A stretch of DNA of 64,000 nucleotides from Babylonia areolata (taxonomy: Eukaryota > Mollusca > Gastropoda > Neogastropoda > Buccinidae): contig NC_134907.1 in the NCBI RefSeq assembly GCF_041734735.1, forward strand, positions 1,928,510 to 1,992,509, read 5' to 3'. The notes beneath the pieces are model-generated. The model was not told where the DNA came from. It searched no databases and saw only the letters and a list, made by a program, of their open reading frames with translations. The translations under genes were made by a program, and so were the position numbers. Shown one piece after another: positions 22,795-34,400 of the stretch (the stretch's first letter is position 1; every line of letters starts with the position of its first letter).

Positions 22795-23680
22795 AAGAAC
22801 AACACCAACAGTCAGAATGGGGACTGTCCCTTCACATCAACAACACCATCAACAGTCAGAACGGGGACTGTCCCTTCACATCAACAACACCACCAACAGT
22901 CAGAATGGGGACTGTCCCTTCACATCAACAACACCACCAACAGTCAGAACGGGGACTGTCCCTTCACATCAACAACAACACCACCAACAGTCAGAATGGG
23001 GACTGTCCCTTCACATCAACAACAACACCATCAACAGTCAGAATGGGGACTGTCCCTTCACATCAACAACAACACCATCAACAGTCAGAATGGGGACTGT
23101 CCCTTCACATCAACAACAACACCATCAACAGTCAGAATGGGGACTGTCCCTTCACATCAACAACAACACCATCAACAGTCAGAATGGGGACTGTCCCTTC
23201 ACATCAACAACAACACCACCAACAGTCAGAATGGGGACTGTCCCTTCACATCAACAACAACACCATCAACAGTCAGAATGGGGACTGTCCCTTCACATCA
23301 ACAACAACATCAACAGTCAGAATGGGGACTGTCCCTTCACATCAACAACACCATCAACAGTCAGAATGGGGACTGTCCCTTCACATCAACAACAACACCA
23401 TCAACAGTCAGAATGGGGACTGTCCCTTCGCATCAACAACACCACCATCAACAGTCAGAATGGGGACTGTCCCTTCGCATCAACAACACCACCATCAACA
23501 GTCAGAATGGGGACTGTCCCTTCACAACAACACCACCATCAACAGTCAGAATGGGGACTGTCCCTTCGCATCAACAACACCACCATCAACAGTCAGAATG
23601 GGGACTGTCCCTTCACAACAACACCACCATCAACAGTCAGAATGGGGACTGTCCTTTCACATTAACAACAACGTCAAGGA
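22795..23680. repeat. 47-bp minisatellite
   Basis: About 19 copies of a 47-bp unit containing CAGTCAGAATGGGGACTGTC and CCTTCACATCAACAACAACA, with 44-bp variants lacking one ACA. Homogeneous (mostly one or two differences per unit), hence recently amplified. Open in all plus-strand frames because the unit lacks stops; this does not indicate a gene. Confidence 0.95.
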
Positions 23681-23684
23681 GTTG

Positions 23685-25170
23685 TCACTGCGTTCGGGAA
23701 AATCCATATACGCTACTGTAAAGAAGAACTTATTGGAGTTAAATTTAGTTTTTCACAAGAGGTCACGTTTATCCGTAGCCCTTTCACTCCTGTATCACGA
23801 CACACAACAAATTTTATGTTTTTAAAGACAAAAATCATTTGAGATTTTGAAACCACATTTTCTCACATTAAAATCATGTAGTTTGAATACTGATACTTAA
23901 TGTCATTTCATGAGCCACCCATTCATGTCCAGGTGTTCAGTGTCTCAGAGAGCACAGCCTCACAAAACGACAGTTTGAAGTCCAAACGAAAGTCCCAACA
24001 TTCCCAATAAACGTGTAAATTTCCGTGAATCACCAAGCAGAGGACGAAGAAAGTCTGTCGATGATAAAGACGCAAACCCCAGCACGAGTCCGCACAGTCA
24101 TAGATAGGGAGGTTGTGCAGACCCACTTTCGTCGGATTTTCGTCGGGGATCCCGGATATTTTTGGCAAAAACCGCGTGTGCATGCACGTCTCCTTTTCCA
24201 TGTCACCAAAGGCTAAAATTTTGTTGCGGGATTCGCTGTTCTGATGAAAGGATTTTGAACATTTTCGGTGACTATTTTTGCATGATTACAAGAGATATTT
24301 GGTTTTATAATTACATCGATTATTTGCTTTAGTCTTATATGTTTACTATGAGCGTGTTTCTTGTCATATATCTGCCATTAGATGAAGTATTTGAACTGAT
24401 CCATTTATAAGTTCTGCCGAAAAAATGTCCGAACAAAAGCAGTGCACACCCATAGAAGCCAGTTACAGTGGTGGGCTTTGCATGTCGTCACATGACCTAC
24501 TTCTCGCCCTGCGAGCAACAAACAGACCACCACGAAAGCGGGCTGCACAATCTCCCTGATGTCAAGCCTTCAATACAGTGGAACTCGGCAGTCTCCAGGT
24601 AGTACAAAACACGAATTAACCAAAGTTCATCAACCAAAAATCAACAGCAACACTTCCCACACGTCCACCATCCAAAAAAAATTCGCAACCATTTTCTTTT
24701 CCATCTAAACACAAGGTTCAATAATGTATATTACAAATTCTTATCTTTTTCTTCTGACTTCACAAAACTCTTTTTTCCCCGTCCGTTTCTGATGTACTAC
24801 AGTTCATTACGCTGATGACGTCTTTTTTTCTTTTGCATTCACTGTCCGACATCCAACCAAATCACAAACACACGAATCGGGTTATGTTGACAGTTCCTTA
24901 TCATGACTTCTGTTACTGATGTCATCTTCAAACGGACTCATGTGTGATTGCAGTTCCATCCGGCTACACATAACCCTTTGACCCGAAAATAAAACAAAAT
25001 ATCTTCTAAACGAAAACAACCCAAATGCGTAGTCCAACATCGGCAGATTCGGAATAATCACAAACAAGTAAAATATTATGTTACATGGTGTATCAGCATA
25101 AAGCTGCAGTAAATAATCAAAGGAAAAAACACACACAAAACATTGCCATCAAGATACTACGGATATCTGC
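23685..25170. other. intron, nothing coding seen
   Basis: Unique sequence with no exon of the right phase, no LINE motifs and no clear repeat. Confidence 0.5.
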
Positions 25171-25174
25171 ATTA

Positions 25175-25252
25175 CTGACAGCTACAGCACATCTGCAAAA
25201 CAGATGCCTGACCAGCAGTGTAACCCAACGCGTTTAGTCAGGCCTTGAGGGA
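25175..25252 (-). mobile_element. short SINE-like element (family with copy at 55.4 kb)
   Basis: On the minus strand it reads GGCCTGACTAAACGCGTTGG then CTGCTGGTCAGGCATCTG, a strongly palindromic short element. The same sequence lies on the plus strand at 55377-55498, where it is longer. I recognise it as a short interspersed repeat common in aquatic animals. Confidence 0.65.
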
Positions 25253-25357
25253 AAAGAAAAGAAAACAAAATAAAACAAAACAATCTATAAAGAGTACGAA
25301 TATATAACTGATACAGGAAAAACAAAGAAACAAACAGCTCAACACAGCGCAACTCAC

Positions 25358-25441
25358 GGCACAGTCCTTCATAACAAAGTCCCTCAGGCACACAGTTGTG
25401 GAACTTCAGTGGGTCGTTGCAGCTGAGACCAATCGGAATGC
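25358..25441 (-). CDS. exon: 4-Cys module
   Basis: Internal exon of 84 bases (28 codons) encoding GIPIGLSCNDPLKFHNC then VPEGLCYEGLC, spacing C-x8-C-x5-C-x4-C. The acceptor is AACTGATTGCAG above 25441 and the donor GTGAGT below 25358; both borders are phase 1. The pattern P-x-G-x-C-Y-x-G-x-C resembles EB modules. It sits about 100 bases upstream, in transcription order, of a small SINE at 25.2 kb. Confidence 0.8.
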
Positions 25442-25584
25442 CTGCAATCAGTTGCATTCCCTTTGTTAAAGACTGGTCAGACATCCCTGCTAGTGATTAC
25501 TTGCAGTAGCAGCAGCAGCCGGCAGCTATGGTAGCAGCAGCAGCAGCAGAAGTACTCGTAGTATTAGTAGCAGTAGTGGAGTGG

Positions 25585-25915
25585 AGTGGTAACCTTGTCA
25601 TAACACGTAACATAGTGGTATCCAGTCCACCTTGGAAGCGGGAGAACCTGAGTGCACAGGTTGGAATCTCACACTCAGCAGAATTTTTCTGCCTCCACTT
25701 GAATTAAATGGTGGTCTGGACACTAATCGTTCGGACGAGACGATCAACCCAGGTCCCGTGTGTTGCATGCACTTCGCGCACATTAAAGATCCCTGCGATG
25801 CACTCTCCATGGGGACGGCAGCCCGAATTTCAAACAGAAAAATCTGCTGTGACAAAATACAATACAATACAATACAATACAATACAATACAGTTCAATCC
25901 AATATAATACAATAG
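25585..25915 (+). mobile_element. tRNA-related SINE with (AATAC)n tail
   Basis: A degraded tRNA-like head (B box like GGTTGGAATC at 25659) is followed by a conserved body with GGTGGTCTGGACACTAATCG, then CGGACGAGACGATCAACC, and a CACTTCGCGCACATTAAAGA block. The tail is (AATAC)n at 25855-25890. I recognise the body as a SINE common in molluscs. It lies in the intron between two module exons. Confidence 0.75.
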
Positions 25916-26549
25916 TAGTAGTAATACAAGCAACAGTAGCAACTGTGTTTGATTTGTTTGTTTTCTTTGGTTTGGTTTGTTTCAGGCTTTTTTCCTCCAA
26001 GCTGTTTTCTGAAGTACTAATACAAGTGGCAGTGCCATTAGTAGTTTCGCTTATCTGGTCTCAGTCATTTGCGTTTCGTGCATGCATCGGTCACTTAAAC
26101 AGCAGTCACTCTGTATTTGACATCTATGTTTCCCCTTTAAAGGAGCAAGGGGGTGGCGAGAGGAATGAGAGTGGGGGCGGCGCTGTTGAGAGTTTATATA
26201 CTGTTGCTGTATGTTTCGGTTGTAAGATACACACGATCATGGGGGAGGGGGCTAGGGGGGCATGCAAGTGTACATGGTGCATGAATACACGCATGCATTT
26301 GCCTGTATTTTGTGTCGTGCGTTTTTTGCGTGCAAACTGTCCAATATGAAACGCTGATTACATACCCAGTGTACCTGGAGACTCACTCAACTTAGCTGCA
26401 GTGGAAAGTTACAAAGAACACAAACTGTTTGCTTCTTACATGTATGCCCAAACAACTTCAGTACAATGCTACTTTGTGCTTCTCAGCTAGCATGCACCAG
26501 GGAACATAACCAGTACAGATAAACCAGTCAGAATTGCCATCATACTTAC

Positions 26550-26648
26550 TGCAGCGCTTGGTTTGCTCTCGTGGCGCACACACAGTGTCCTTCTCACATA
26601 ATTCCAGCTTGTCTGGGTTGGTTCCACACTCGCTTCCCACAGCCACCT
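26550..26648 (-). CDS. exon: 4-Cys module (first of the series)
   Basis: Internal exon of 99 bases (33 codons) encoding EVAVGSECGTNPDKLELC then EKDTVCAPREQTKRC, spacing C-x9-C-x5-C-x8-C. The acceptor is GTCTCGCAG above 26648 and the donor GTAAGT below 26550, both phase 1. It is the first cysteine module after the FTP lectin domain in transcription order and has the longest outer loops of the set. Confidence 0.8.
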
Positions 26649-26659
26649 CTGCGAGACAA

Positions 26660-28580
26660 ACCATTATGACTGTCTTTAGCTTTTAACTCTACCAGTTGAG
26701 CAGCACAAGAAAAACGCAGACGACAGGCATGACCGTCAAGACTCACGACCAACTTAATGGAATACAGGAATGATGCATCATCATCCTGCACAGGACACGT
26801 TGACTGTTGGGATCTTGACCACTGATCTTTGTCCTTCACTTTTGAAATGCGGGATGCAACCCTTGATACTTTTTTCAGTTCCTAAAGGAAGTCAGTGTTT
26901 TTAACTTCATTAGAAGTTGACATGAACTTAAACATAAATGGGTCAATTGGTGTTTTTATCTATTTCAGTAATTCTATTTGATCACGATTTTACGTGGACT
27001 GAAGCATACGTGAATGAATCGATCTTTTAAATAGCTGTTTTAATGAATCTTTTACCATTATTTTCTGTTCTCTTCTCTTCCACTGGCTGTAGGAATTGAC
27101 GAGCACTCAGCCTGAAACGGCCCCTTTGGGGTCAGCTAGGCTATCAGCATCACGAGTTGATTTGATCTGATTTGATTTTTTTTAGTTTCAGCAATGTCCA
27201 TTGGCTGTACCAAGTCTGATGAAAAGTGCAAGAAATCCCAAGCTCTAATATACTTCCATGTTTGTTTGGTTTGTTGTTTTTTTTGTTTTTTTTTATATTT
27301 TGTTCTTTTTTTTTCCTTTTCTTTTGTTGTTGTTTTATGCTACATTGCGACCTTGAACTCGCTGACCTCAACTTTCTAGGGAATTTTTGTTCTAAGCACG
27401 AACAATCACTTTTCCAAGTTGGGTTCAGGTTAATTGGCACGCATTGCAACCGTTGTTCCTCAAATCTGGAAACAGGCGTCAGCGCGCCTTTTGGTACGGA
27501 TAAAGGCACTGTCAGGTACATTGGAATTAATATACATCAAAATGCCATTATTCCATTACTTTTTTTTTATAATGATTATCATTATTGTGCTTATTTGTTT
27601 GCTTGTCTTCTTTTTTTTCCTGACTTCCAATAACAGGGTGAAATTGAATCTTTGCCTTCCTTCGTGAGACAGACAGAAAGACAGACAGAGACAAAGAGAG
27701 AGAGAGAGTGTGTGTGTGTGCATGTTTATGTTCATGTCCCTGTGAGCAGTGAGAGTGATTCGTGCTTTTGCGTGATTACTTCACGTGTTAAATATTATTC
27801 ATGTAGGATGGATGTGCTGCATCTTGCTTGATATCTTTTTGTACAAAGTGAATTATCTACCTTCACTTGGAGAACCAGTGGCTGTAATTTCGTCAGTTCT
27901 AAGTTCGCTAGAAAGGGGGAAGCAAGTGCATCGTGAGTATGCCTCTGTCAATTTGAGAGGGTGAGTGAAATATTTCATACTTTCAAGTAAACAATTCTAG
28001 TATTGAGAAATAGAACCCAAAATTGCTATTTGCATTTCCTTATTCGCACTAATCTGTGAGAGTTTATATATAATGAATTTGAACGAATTCGTAATTATTT
28101 CGGTTAATCAAGTTTATTCTTGAATGACAATTAACCCTACTATACAGAAGTTTCTAGACTTATTATTCATCTTTAAGAAATTATGCTATTTTGAACTGAA
28201 AATCCAAATAACTGATATTAGGTGCTCAGTTTAATTCATGGGATATTTTAGTCTTTTAGCTTGTTCATTCGGAACAAGTTGTAGACTGATGTGTAGTATT
28301 TGCTAAAGTGGAGTTTTGAGTGAGTGAGTGAATGAACTTTGATAGACATAGGTGTAGTTTGCTTAATTAAGAGGACTTTGTTTTGTCCACAGTGTATTTT
28401 TCTTCTTGTACGAACTGTGCCAGTCCTTTGCCCGTTAACCCCTCACTTCCCCGCCCCCTTCCCCATATTCCATCACGTTCCCCGTCTTGAATAAAGGACT
28501 TTCAAAATACTGGAAGTTTGGACTGATGTGGTGGGAGGACTGCATCCAACAGGTCACATTAGCAGTGTCATTTATGAATT
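26660..28580. other. intron, possible SINE remnant
   Basis: No accepted exon. A segment at 27085-27180 with GGCCCCTTTGGGGTCAGC and a GATTTGATCTGATTTGATTT tail looks like the end of a short interspersed repeat. T-rich runs occur at 27270-27320, and a GACA/GA/GT stretch at 27668-27722. Confidence 0.4.
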
Positions 28581-28581
28581 G

Positions 28582-28585
<4 letters not shown>

Positions 28586-28624
<39 letters not shown>

Positions 28625-28657
28625 GCAAAACATACAACACGCATCCGACGTGAGCGT

Positions 28658-28703
<46 letters not shown>

Positions 28704-28705
28704 AC
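28586..28705. repeat. (CT)n and (CA)n microsatellites
   Basis: CT run at 28586-28622 and CA run at 28657-28702. Confidence 0.95.
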
Positions 28706-28789
28706 TCACTCACTGACACACACACGCACACACTGAAACAAACACACACAATGGATCACAAACAAAACTGACCAGACAAAACGACCACT

Positions 28790-30055
28790 GCAATCAATGG
28801 AGATGAAAGGTGAAGAGGGACAAAACAAAGGTAGTCATATTCTCCAAACATGATCCTGTGCTTCCATACTTTTTCAAGATTGGAGAAGATATTACAAACA
28901 CAACTGATCGGTATAAATATCTTGGAATAATCTTCCATAAAAGTGAAGTATTGAATTTGCCCAGGTTCGTCTTACTAAACAAGCGACAAAAACGGTCCAT
29001 ACTCTAAGGCGCTCAATTCGAGGCAAACACATAAAGGTAAAAACAATGCTGAATTTGCTTGACTCTTTGATAACCCATATCAAGACATATGGTGCAGAGT
29101 TGTGGTTTCCCAATGCCGTAAAACAAAGAGACAAAAACGCGCCGTTCTCAGTAGGTGAGCTTTTAGAAAGATGCTTAACAACGACACAAAAAGCTTCACA
29201 TCAGATTCTGCAAACGACTGCTTGGTGTACACAATAAGGCATCAAACATTACGGTACTGGGTGAATTGGGATGATTTCCTGTCAGCATGAAAATTATCTG
29301 TCATATTTCATTTGGGATATATTTTTCGGAGTCACTTGAGAATTCGTATATAAAAATATTGTTAAAATGATATTATTTAAAAGCAAAACACCAAAGATAA
29401 CATGTGGCTTCACTTTGCTAAACCCGTTCTTGCCTGACTTAGATTTGATACAAATGTCGACATATTAAAGTCTGCACTTTTACAGAAACTTGAGTGTCAG
29501 TACATAAGCTTCTGGAGAAAGAAGAAAAAGGAAAATAAACCGAAGTTACCATACAGATCTGAACCATTTCTGATCTAATCAAGAAAAACTGAGCATAGAA
29601 CCGCCATGTGCAGACTCCGCATAAGCCCACATGATCTCCACAAAGAAAGAGGAAGATACACAGGTACAGAAAAAACATGCAAGAGTATGCGAAACCTGTG
29701 GTGTATTAGAAAATGAATATCATTTTCTAGACAAATGTATTTGATGTGAGCATTTACGAAAAATTTTTGTTAGCAGATACAAAGTCTGAATTTACAAATT
29801 TTGATGATACCGATACAGTCAGTCAATGGTTTAATTACGACCCTGTACAACTGTACAACCTCAACAAGAAAAATTCATAAGTTAATGTTTGAAAGAACAC
29901 GCTACTTTTTAATTTGAACACCTTACATTTTGCTTGGTTCTTTTTTCTTTCTTCCTTTTTTTTTTTAATTTTGTTTTTTTTAACCCTTTATTGTTGTCTA
30001 TAAATCTCTTATTTACGGTATTCATGACATTAATATGATTCTGATTCTGATTCAC
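28790..30055 (+). mobile_element. CR1/Jockey-group LINE 3' fragment
   Basis: The plus strand encodes the thumb and C-terminus of a LINE: KTKVVIFSKH, then DRYKYLGIIFHKS, an LTKQATKTVHTLRRSIRG block in another frame, KTYGAELWFPNA, FCKRLLGVHNKASNITVLGE and a C-terminal zinc-binding pattern CETCGVLENEYHFLDKC near 29.69 kb. Several shifts and stops separate these blocks. The end has a T-rich stretch and an ATTCTG simple-repeat tail near 30.05 kb. It is 5'-truncated. Confidence 0.7.
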
Positions 30056-30059
30056 ACGC

Positions 30060-30165
30060 ACGCGGGCCCACCCCCTCCCCCCCCCCTCCCCACAGCCCTC
30101 CCCCCCACCCCCACCCCCCCAAGCCGCCCCCCACCTCCCCTCACTCTCCACCCCCTACACGCACA
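30060..30165. repeat. C-rich low-complexity tract
   Basis: Runs of C broken by T and A; the minus strand has many G runs and could form G-quadruplexes. It begins 4 bases beyond the donor of the exon at 30420-30169, inside the intron. Confidence 0.85.
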
Positions 30166-30168
30166 CAC

Positions 30169-30420
30169 CAGTCACAGGCCGTCCGAATGCCTGTAGCTCA
30201 CAAAGGTTGAGCGTCGAAAAGGCGCCTTTGATCCAAATTCTGGGTATGGTGATCGTCACATAGCGCCCGATCAGCGGCTTGGTACAATCGAGTTGTTCGG
30301 TACAGCCCTGGCAAATTTGCGGAATGTGGAAAACACACAGCTGATCATCCACCAGGTTGCGGGCCATGGGATCGACCATGGTCCTGGCCACGTCAATACT
30401 GATTTGCTGCATTCTGTAAC
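30169..30420 (-). CDS. exon: second half of FTP lectin domain
   Basis: Internal exon of 252 bases (84 codons). It starts YRMQQISIDVA directly after the DCC-G of the previous exon. It continues with CVFHIPQICQGC, DCTKPLIGRYVTITIP and LNLCELQAFGRP, the closing strands of an FTP (fucolectin/tachylectin-4/pentraxin-1) domain. FTP domains bind fucosylated or other glycans through a small beta-sandwich. The acceptor is GGTCACTGCCAG above 30420; the donor GTGTGTGC below 30169 is weak but is the one that gives phase 1. A stronger pyrimidine-rich acceptor 55 bases upstream (CCCTTCCAG) would break the frame. Calcium and sugar ligands were not assigned. Confidence 0.8.
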
Positions 30421-30504
30421 CTGGCAGTGACCAAGAAATAACTTCTGTCAGGTGATCGGCAAAGTGGTCACTGAGCTGGAAGGGGTGGTGGGGTGGGGGG
30501 AGAG

Positions 30505-30533
30505 AGAGAGAGTGTGTGTGTGTGTATATGTCA

Positions 30534-30565
<32 letters not shown>

Positions 30566-30612
30566 CAGTGTGTGTGTGTGCGCGCGCGCGCGCGCGCGTG
30601 TGTGTGAGGGTG
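30505..30612. repeat. (GT)n/(GC)n microsatellite
   Basis: GT runs with TATGTCAGTG interruptions and a (CG)n block at about 30581-30598, a sequence able to adopt Z-DNA. Confidence 0.9.
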
Positions 30613-31310
30613 CATGCACACACAGAGAAAAGACAAAGCAAGACAAACACTTTATCAACGAGGGTAACAGATAAAGAAGATGCATGCTTTGCAAATCCAG
30701 CCCTCACAGACACGATGGACTGAAAGAAAAGAGAATTCTAAACATTGGTTTTTTTTCAAAAAGGGGGAGGGGTGCCTGGTGAGCCCCACAGCCTTGCAGA
30801 CTAACATGAAAGCAAACAAAAACAAAAACATGTGAACACCTGAGAGAGACAAAGAGCGGGAGACAGACAGACAGACAGACAGTTAGACGACGAGATGGGC
30901 AAAGAGAAAACAACATTCCCATCACTGAAGGGAAAGAACCTGTATGAATGACGGCATCACAATACAACACCTAACAAATGGACCTTGACAACGTACAGTA
31001 ACAGTTTGATTCTTGGGTCTTGGTTCGGTGAAAGTATCTTTGTTTGAGGGTGTGGGTATAGGGTGTGGAAGATCCCGTTTGGTGTTGGGGGAGTTGTGAA
31101 AGGATGGACTCCAACAGGTCATTATAGGAAGGAAGGAATTTTTGTTTAATGTCCCGTCACACATATCGGTGATTGAAGACATTTTGTAAAAGTATTTATG
31201 AATACATCTGAGTATTATCGGTTAGAAGGGGTGGGAGATGTGGATGAATGGAGGGTTTGGGGAAACTGGGCAAATGAGGGTAAAAATGTGGGTGAAATTT
31301 GAAAGAAAAA

Positions 31311-33590
31311 CAAAACAAACAAGCAAACAAACAAACAAAAAACCCTCTAAATACAGTTACAGGAAATTACTTGAAGGACTTCTTAAAAGAGAAGTCGTTA
31401 AACTGACAAGCGAAACAACTGATAATGAATGCAAAAAGTCAAAAACATCAACGTTCTCAATCACTTGTGAAGACACACTTTCGTGTACAAAAGGCTTCAT
31501 CAAGCTACAGTGAAAAATTATATGCTCAACTGTCAGGTTATTAAAGCATATACACTTGACATTAGAACAATACTTGGTCCGTAATGAATTTGATAATAGT
31601 CTGAGAGCTAAGCTCAGAATTGGTCTGCGAATCGGACCAAAGTCTGAGAGAGTCAACTGACGAGGTTTTAGACTTGAATTCAAGCACCTATAAAAGTCTC
31701 TTTCTAGTATATTGCTTATTTCCTTGTATGACAATGGGCAATATACTTTTATACTATCTATATGATTTTTTGCTCCCCTTTTTGCTGCCCTATCTGCTTG
31801 GTCGTTATAACGGAATCCAGTGTGGGATGGTATCCAACAAAAATCAACATTTGTACCCTTCACAAATAGGGAGTGCAATAAATACCTAATTTCAAAAAAT
31901 AAATCTTCTCTTTGATTATTCTCAAAAAGGAGCAAACCTTTTAAGACAGATTGAGAATCAACACAAAATAGGATATTACTTATTATGATTGGTATATCAA
32001 CAAGATGATTTAAAGCCATAAGGATGGCCACCAATTCAGCTGTAAAAATTGAATGTCCCTTACCTAAATAATATGATTTTTCTGTTTTTAGGTCAGGAAT
32101 GACAAAAGCAGATCCTGCACTGCTATCATCCAGGACCGAGCCATCAGTGTAAACTTTTAAATGATAATCAAAATTTTCTTCTAATTCAATTCTGACAGAT
32201 GCTGCTATTATATGTGGAGATTCTCCTTTTGTTGTGTCAGAAGCACATATGTTGACGTTTGCTTTTGTTAACTCCCAGGGAGGGACAGGTGGCACCAGAA
32301 CACGAGGTGCTATATCATGCAAATCAATGTCTGAAGAATTTAAAATATCTGACACATATGTGCGAATGGTTTGTAGATTTGAATTATTTTGTGCATTTTT
32401 TGGAAAATCAATATCAGACCTAATATTTAATTCCTCAAAACATCCACTGCTGTACATCTCACAATATATTTAGCAGAACTTAATTTTCTGATTTCATCTA
32501 GTGGTAGAATACCCGCAAGCTTATAGGCTTCTGAGGTCTTAGTATGCACAGGTACCCCTAAAGCCAGTTTCACAGCTTTACTGTCAATTATTCGCAGCTT
32601 CTTTAGGAACGTCGGCGGGGCAGAAAAGAAAATTTCTTGACCGTAGGTCAATCTTGATCTTACGAGAGATGTCGCTAAATGTAAAAGAATTTTGGAGTCT
32701 TGTCCCCAAGGAGAGTGACTTACAATTTTTAAGAAATTTAAACTTTTAACTGCTTTAGTCACCACTGAATCAATGTGTTTCTTCCAGTTTAGTTTTGAAG
32801 TAAATAGGATCCCAAGAAATTTGATTTCCGACTTGAAAAATAGTTCACGTCCTCCTAAAAAAAACGTGGTAGTTTGCTGGGATTATAACCATTATTAAAG
32901 AGGATCAAATGTGTTTTTTCTACAGAAAACTCAAAACCATTAGATTGCATATAGCTACTCAGTCTATCGAGTTCACCCTGAAAATGTTTCTGTACATAAT
33001 TTATGTAATGTAGGCTTGTCCTTTTCCTCAAGGATGTCTGAATCCATATAGCAATATCATCAGCATATTGAGTCAGCTTGGTAGATGATGAAAAACATGT
33101 ATGTAAATCATAAAGCATAATGTTGAACAACAATGGAGAAATAATGGAACCCTGCGGGATTCCCATGTTTATAGGCCTAGAGGTTGATAAAGTTACTCCC
33201 ACTTTTGCCACTATATATCTCTCACTTAAAAAGGATTTAACATAGTCATAAACATGACCCGACAGACCAATTTGTTTCAGCTTAAATAACAGTCTGCTAT
33301 GCCACACTCGGTCATAAGCTTTAGTAAGATCGAAGAAGGACGCAAGGATACTTTTTCGCTTAGAAAACTGTTTTTTAATTTGGGTAGTGAGACGGGTCAG
33401 ATGATCAATTGTAGATCTTCCCTTCCGGAATCCAGTTTGAGCTGACGGAATTATGTTATTTTTGTCACAGTAATACACCATTCTAATATTTACAATTTTC
33501 TCCATGACTTTCCCAACGTGGGAGGTAACCGAAATAGGTCTATAACTCGAAGCTTCTGTTCGAGGTTTACTCTGTTTTAATACAGGAGGT
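31311..33590 (-). mobile_element. I/Nimb-like LINE, RT plus RNase H, 5'-truncated
   Basis: Minus-strand LINE. The RT starts near 33590 and shows SYRPISVTSHVGKVME, QTGFRKGRSTIDHL, FFDLTKAYDRVWHSRLL, NMGIPQGSIISPLLFN and LTQYADDIAIW. The RNase H domain (about 32170-31700) shows LKVYTDGSV, FTAELVAI, FCVDSQSVL and WIPSHTGFRYNDQADRAA. A CxC...H...C element follows near 31.5 kb. A (GTTT)n tail at 31342-31311 marks the 3' end. The reading frame is broken near 32.86 and 32.45 kb, but long open stretches make this one of the younger LINEs here. It lies in the intron that splits the FTP domain. Confidence 0.85.
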
Positions 33591-33643
33591 CATTATACTA
33601 AACTCTTCCACTCGCATTTCCATCGTGTGTGTCTGTTACTTAC

Positions 33644-33883
33644 CGCAGCAGTCACCCCTGTTGGTGACTCTGACATAGAAGATCTGGTAGAGACCCTTCA
33701 GGTCACAGCGCCAGAAACGGTATGGTAGGGTGTCTTTGGTCTCAAATAAGGAGTGGACGCAAAACCTAATGTCTGTGTTAAATGCACCGTCATTGGCGTT
33801 GTTCGGCGAAGTCGTAATGAAAGAAATCGTGCTCATCCAGGCTGGCTTGTTTAGGGCCACGTTGGTGAGGTGTGGCTTGCTAC
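33644..33883 (-). CDS. exon: first half of FTP lectin domain
   Basis: Internal exon of 240 bases (80 codons). It reads SKPHLTNVALNKPAWMST, then NANDGAFNTD, FCVHS, RFWRCDL and IFYVRVTNRGDCC. These are the signature blocks of FTP/F5-8C-type lectin domains (N-V-A-L-x-K-P-A, the A-x-DG turn, W-x-x-DL, and V-x-V-x-NR-x-DCC). The acceptor is ATCATTTTCAG above 33883 and the donor GTAAGT below 33644; both borders are phase 1. The usual disulfide-forming double cysteine falls exactly at the exon end and the domain is completed by the exon at 30.4 kb. The acceptor lies inside a 66-bp tandem array. Confidence 0.88.
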
Positions 33884-34400
33884 CTGAAAATGATTGTGAA
33901 GAGGTTCTGCAATATCAATATGGCTTTATAACATCTGGAGAGAGGTCACCTGAAAATGATTGTGAAGTAGTTCTGCAATATCAATATGGCTTTACAATAT
34001 CTGGAGAGAGGTCACCTGAAAATGATTGTGAAGAGGTTCTGCAATATCAATATGGTTTTACAACATCTGGAGAGAGGTCACCTGCAAATGATTGTGAAGA
34101 GGTTCTGCAATATCAATATGGCTTTACAACATCTGGAGAGAGGTCACCTGAAAATGATTGTGAAAGGGCTCTACTATACGACTTAACAAGGTATGGAAAC
34201 AGGTCATCTCACCTGTAAATGATTGTGAATGGGTTCTGCAATAGAACTTAAAAACATTCGTACACATGAAAATGATTGTGAAAGGGTTTTGCAGTCGGAC
34301 GACATTTTGAGACTGGTCACCTGAAATTTGTTGTGAAGGAGTACTGCAATGTAGCTTAATAGCGGTGGATGAAAGCAAGATCTCACCTCACTTTTGAGTG
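33881..34400. repeat. 66-bp tandem repeat at an acceptor
   Basis: Four near-identical 66-bp units (from 33881, 33947, 34013 and 34079) contain CACCTGAAAATGATTGTGAA and GGTTCTGCAATATCAATATG. Three or four more diverged units run to about 34400. Each unit repeats the CATTTTCAG-GT acceptor of the FTP exon on the minus strand. Unlike the array at 11.7 kb, translation through the unit on the coding strand meets a stop. Related diverged units recur at 45.06-45.19 kb. Confidence 0.9.

Noticed and set aside
22755-23825. Long glutamine/asparagine/histidine-rich plus-strand frames
   Set aside because: All three frames are open because the 47-bp unit lacks stops and its length is not a multiple of three. 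No start context, splice sites or non-repeat coding flank.
27861-27881. 21-base segment bounded by TTACAG and GTAGAT on the minus strand, phase 1-1
   Set aside because: Too short to support; AG and GT this close occur often by chance and no cysteine module is encoded.
33881-34145. Spaced repeats resembling a CRISPR array
   Set aside because: The units are directly adjacent with no unique spacers, in a eukaryotic intron; it is a minisatellite. The same holds for the arrays at 9.5, 11.7, 22.8, 43.5, 45.4 and 53.9 kb.
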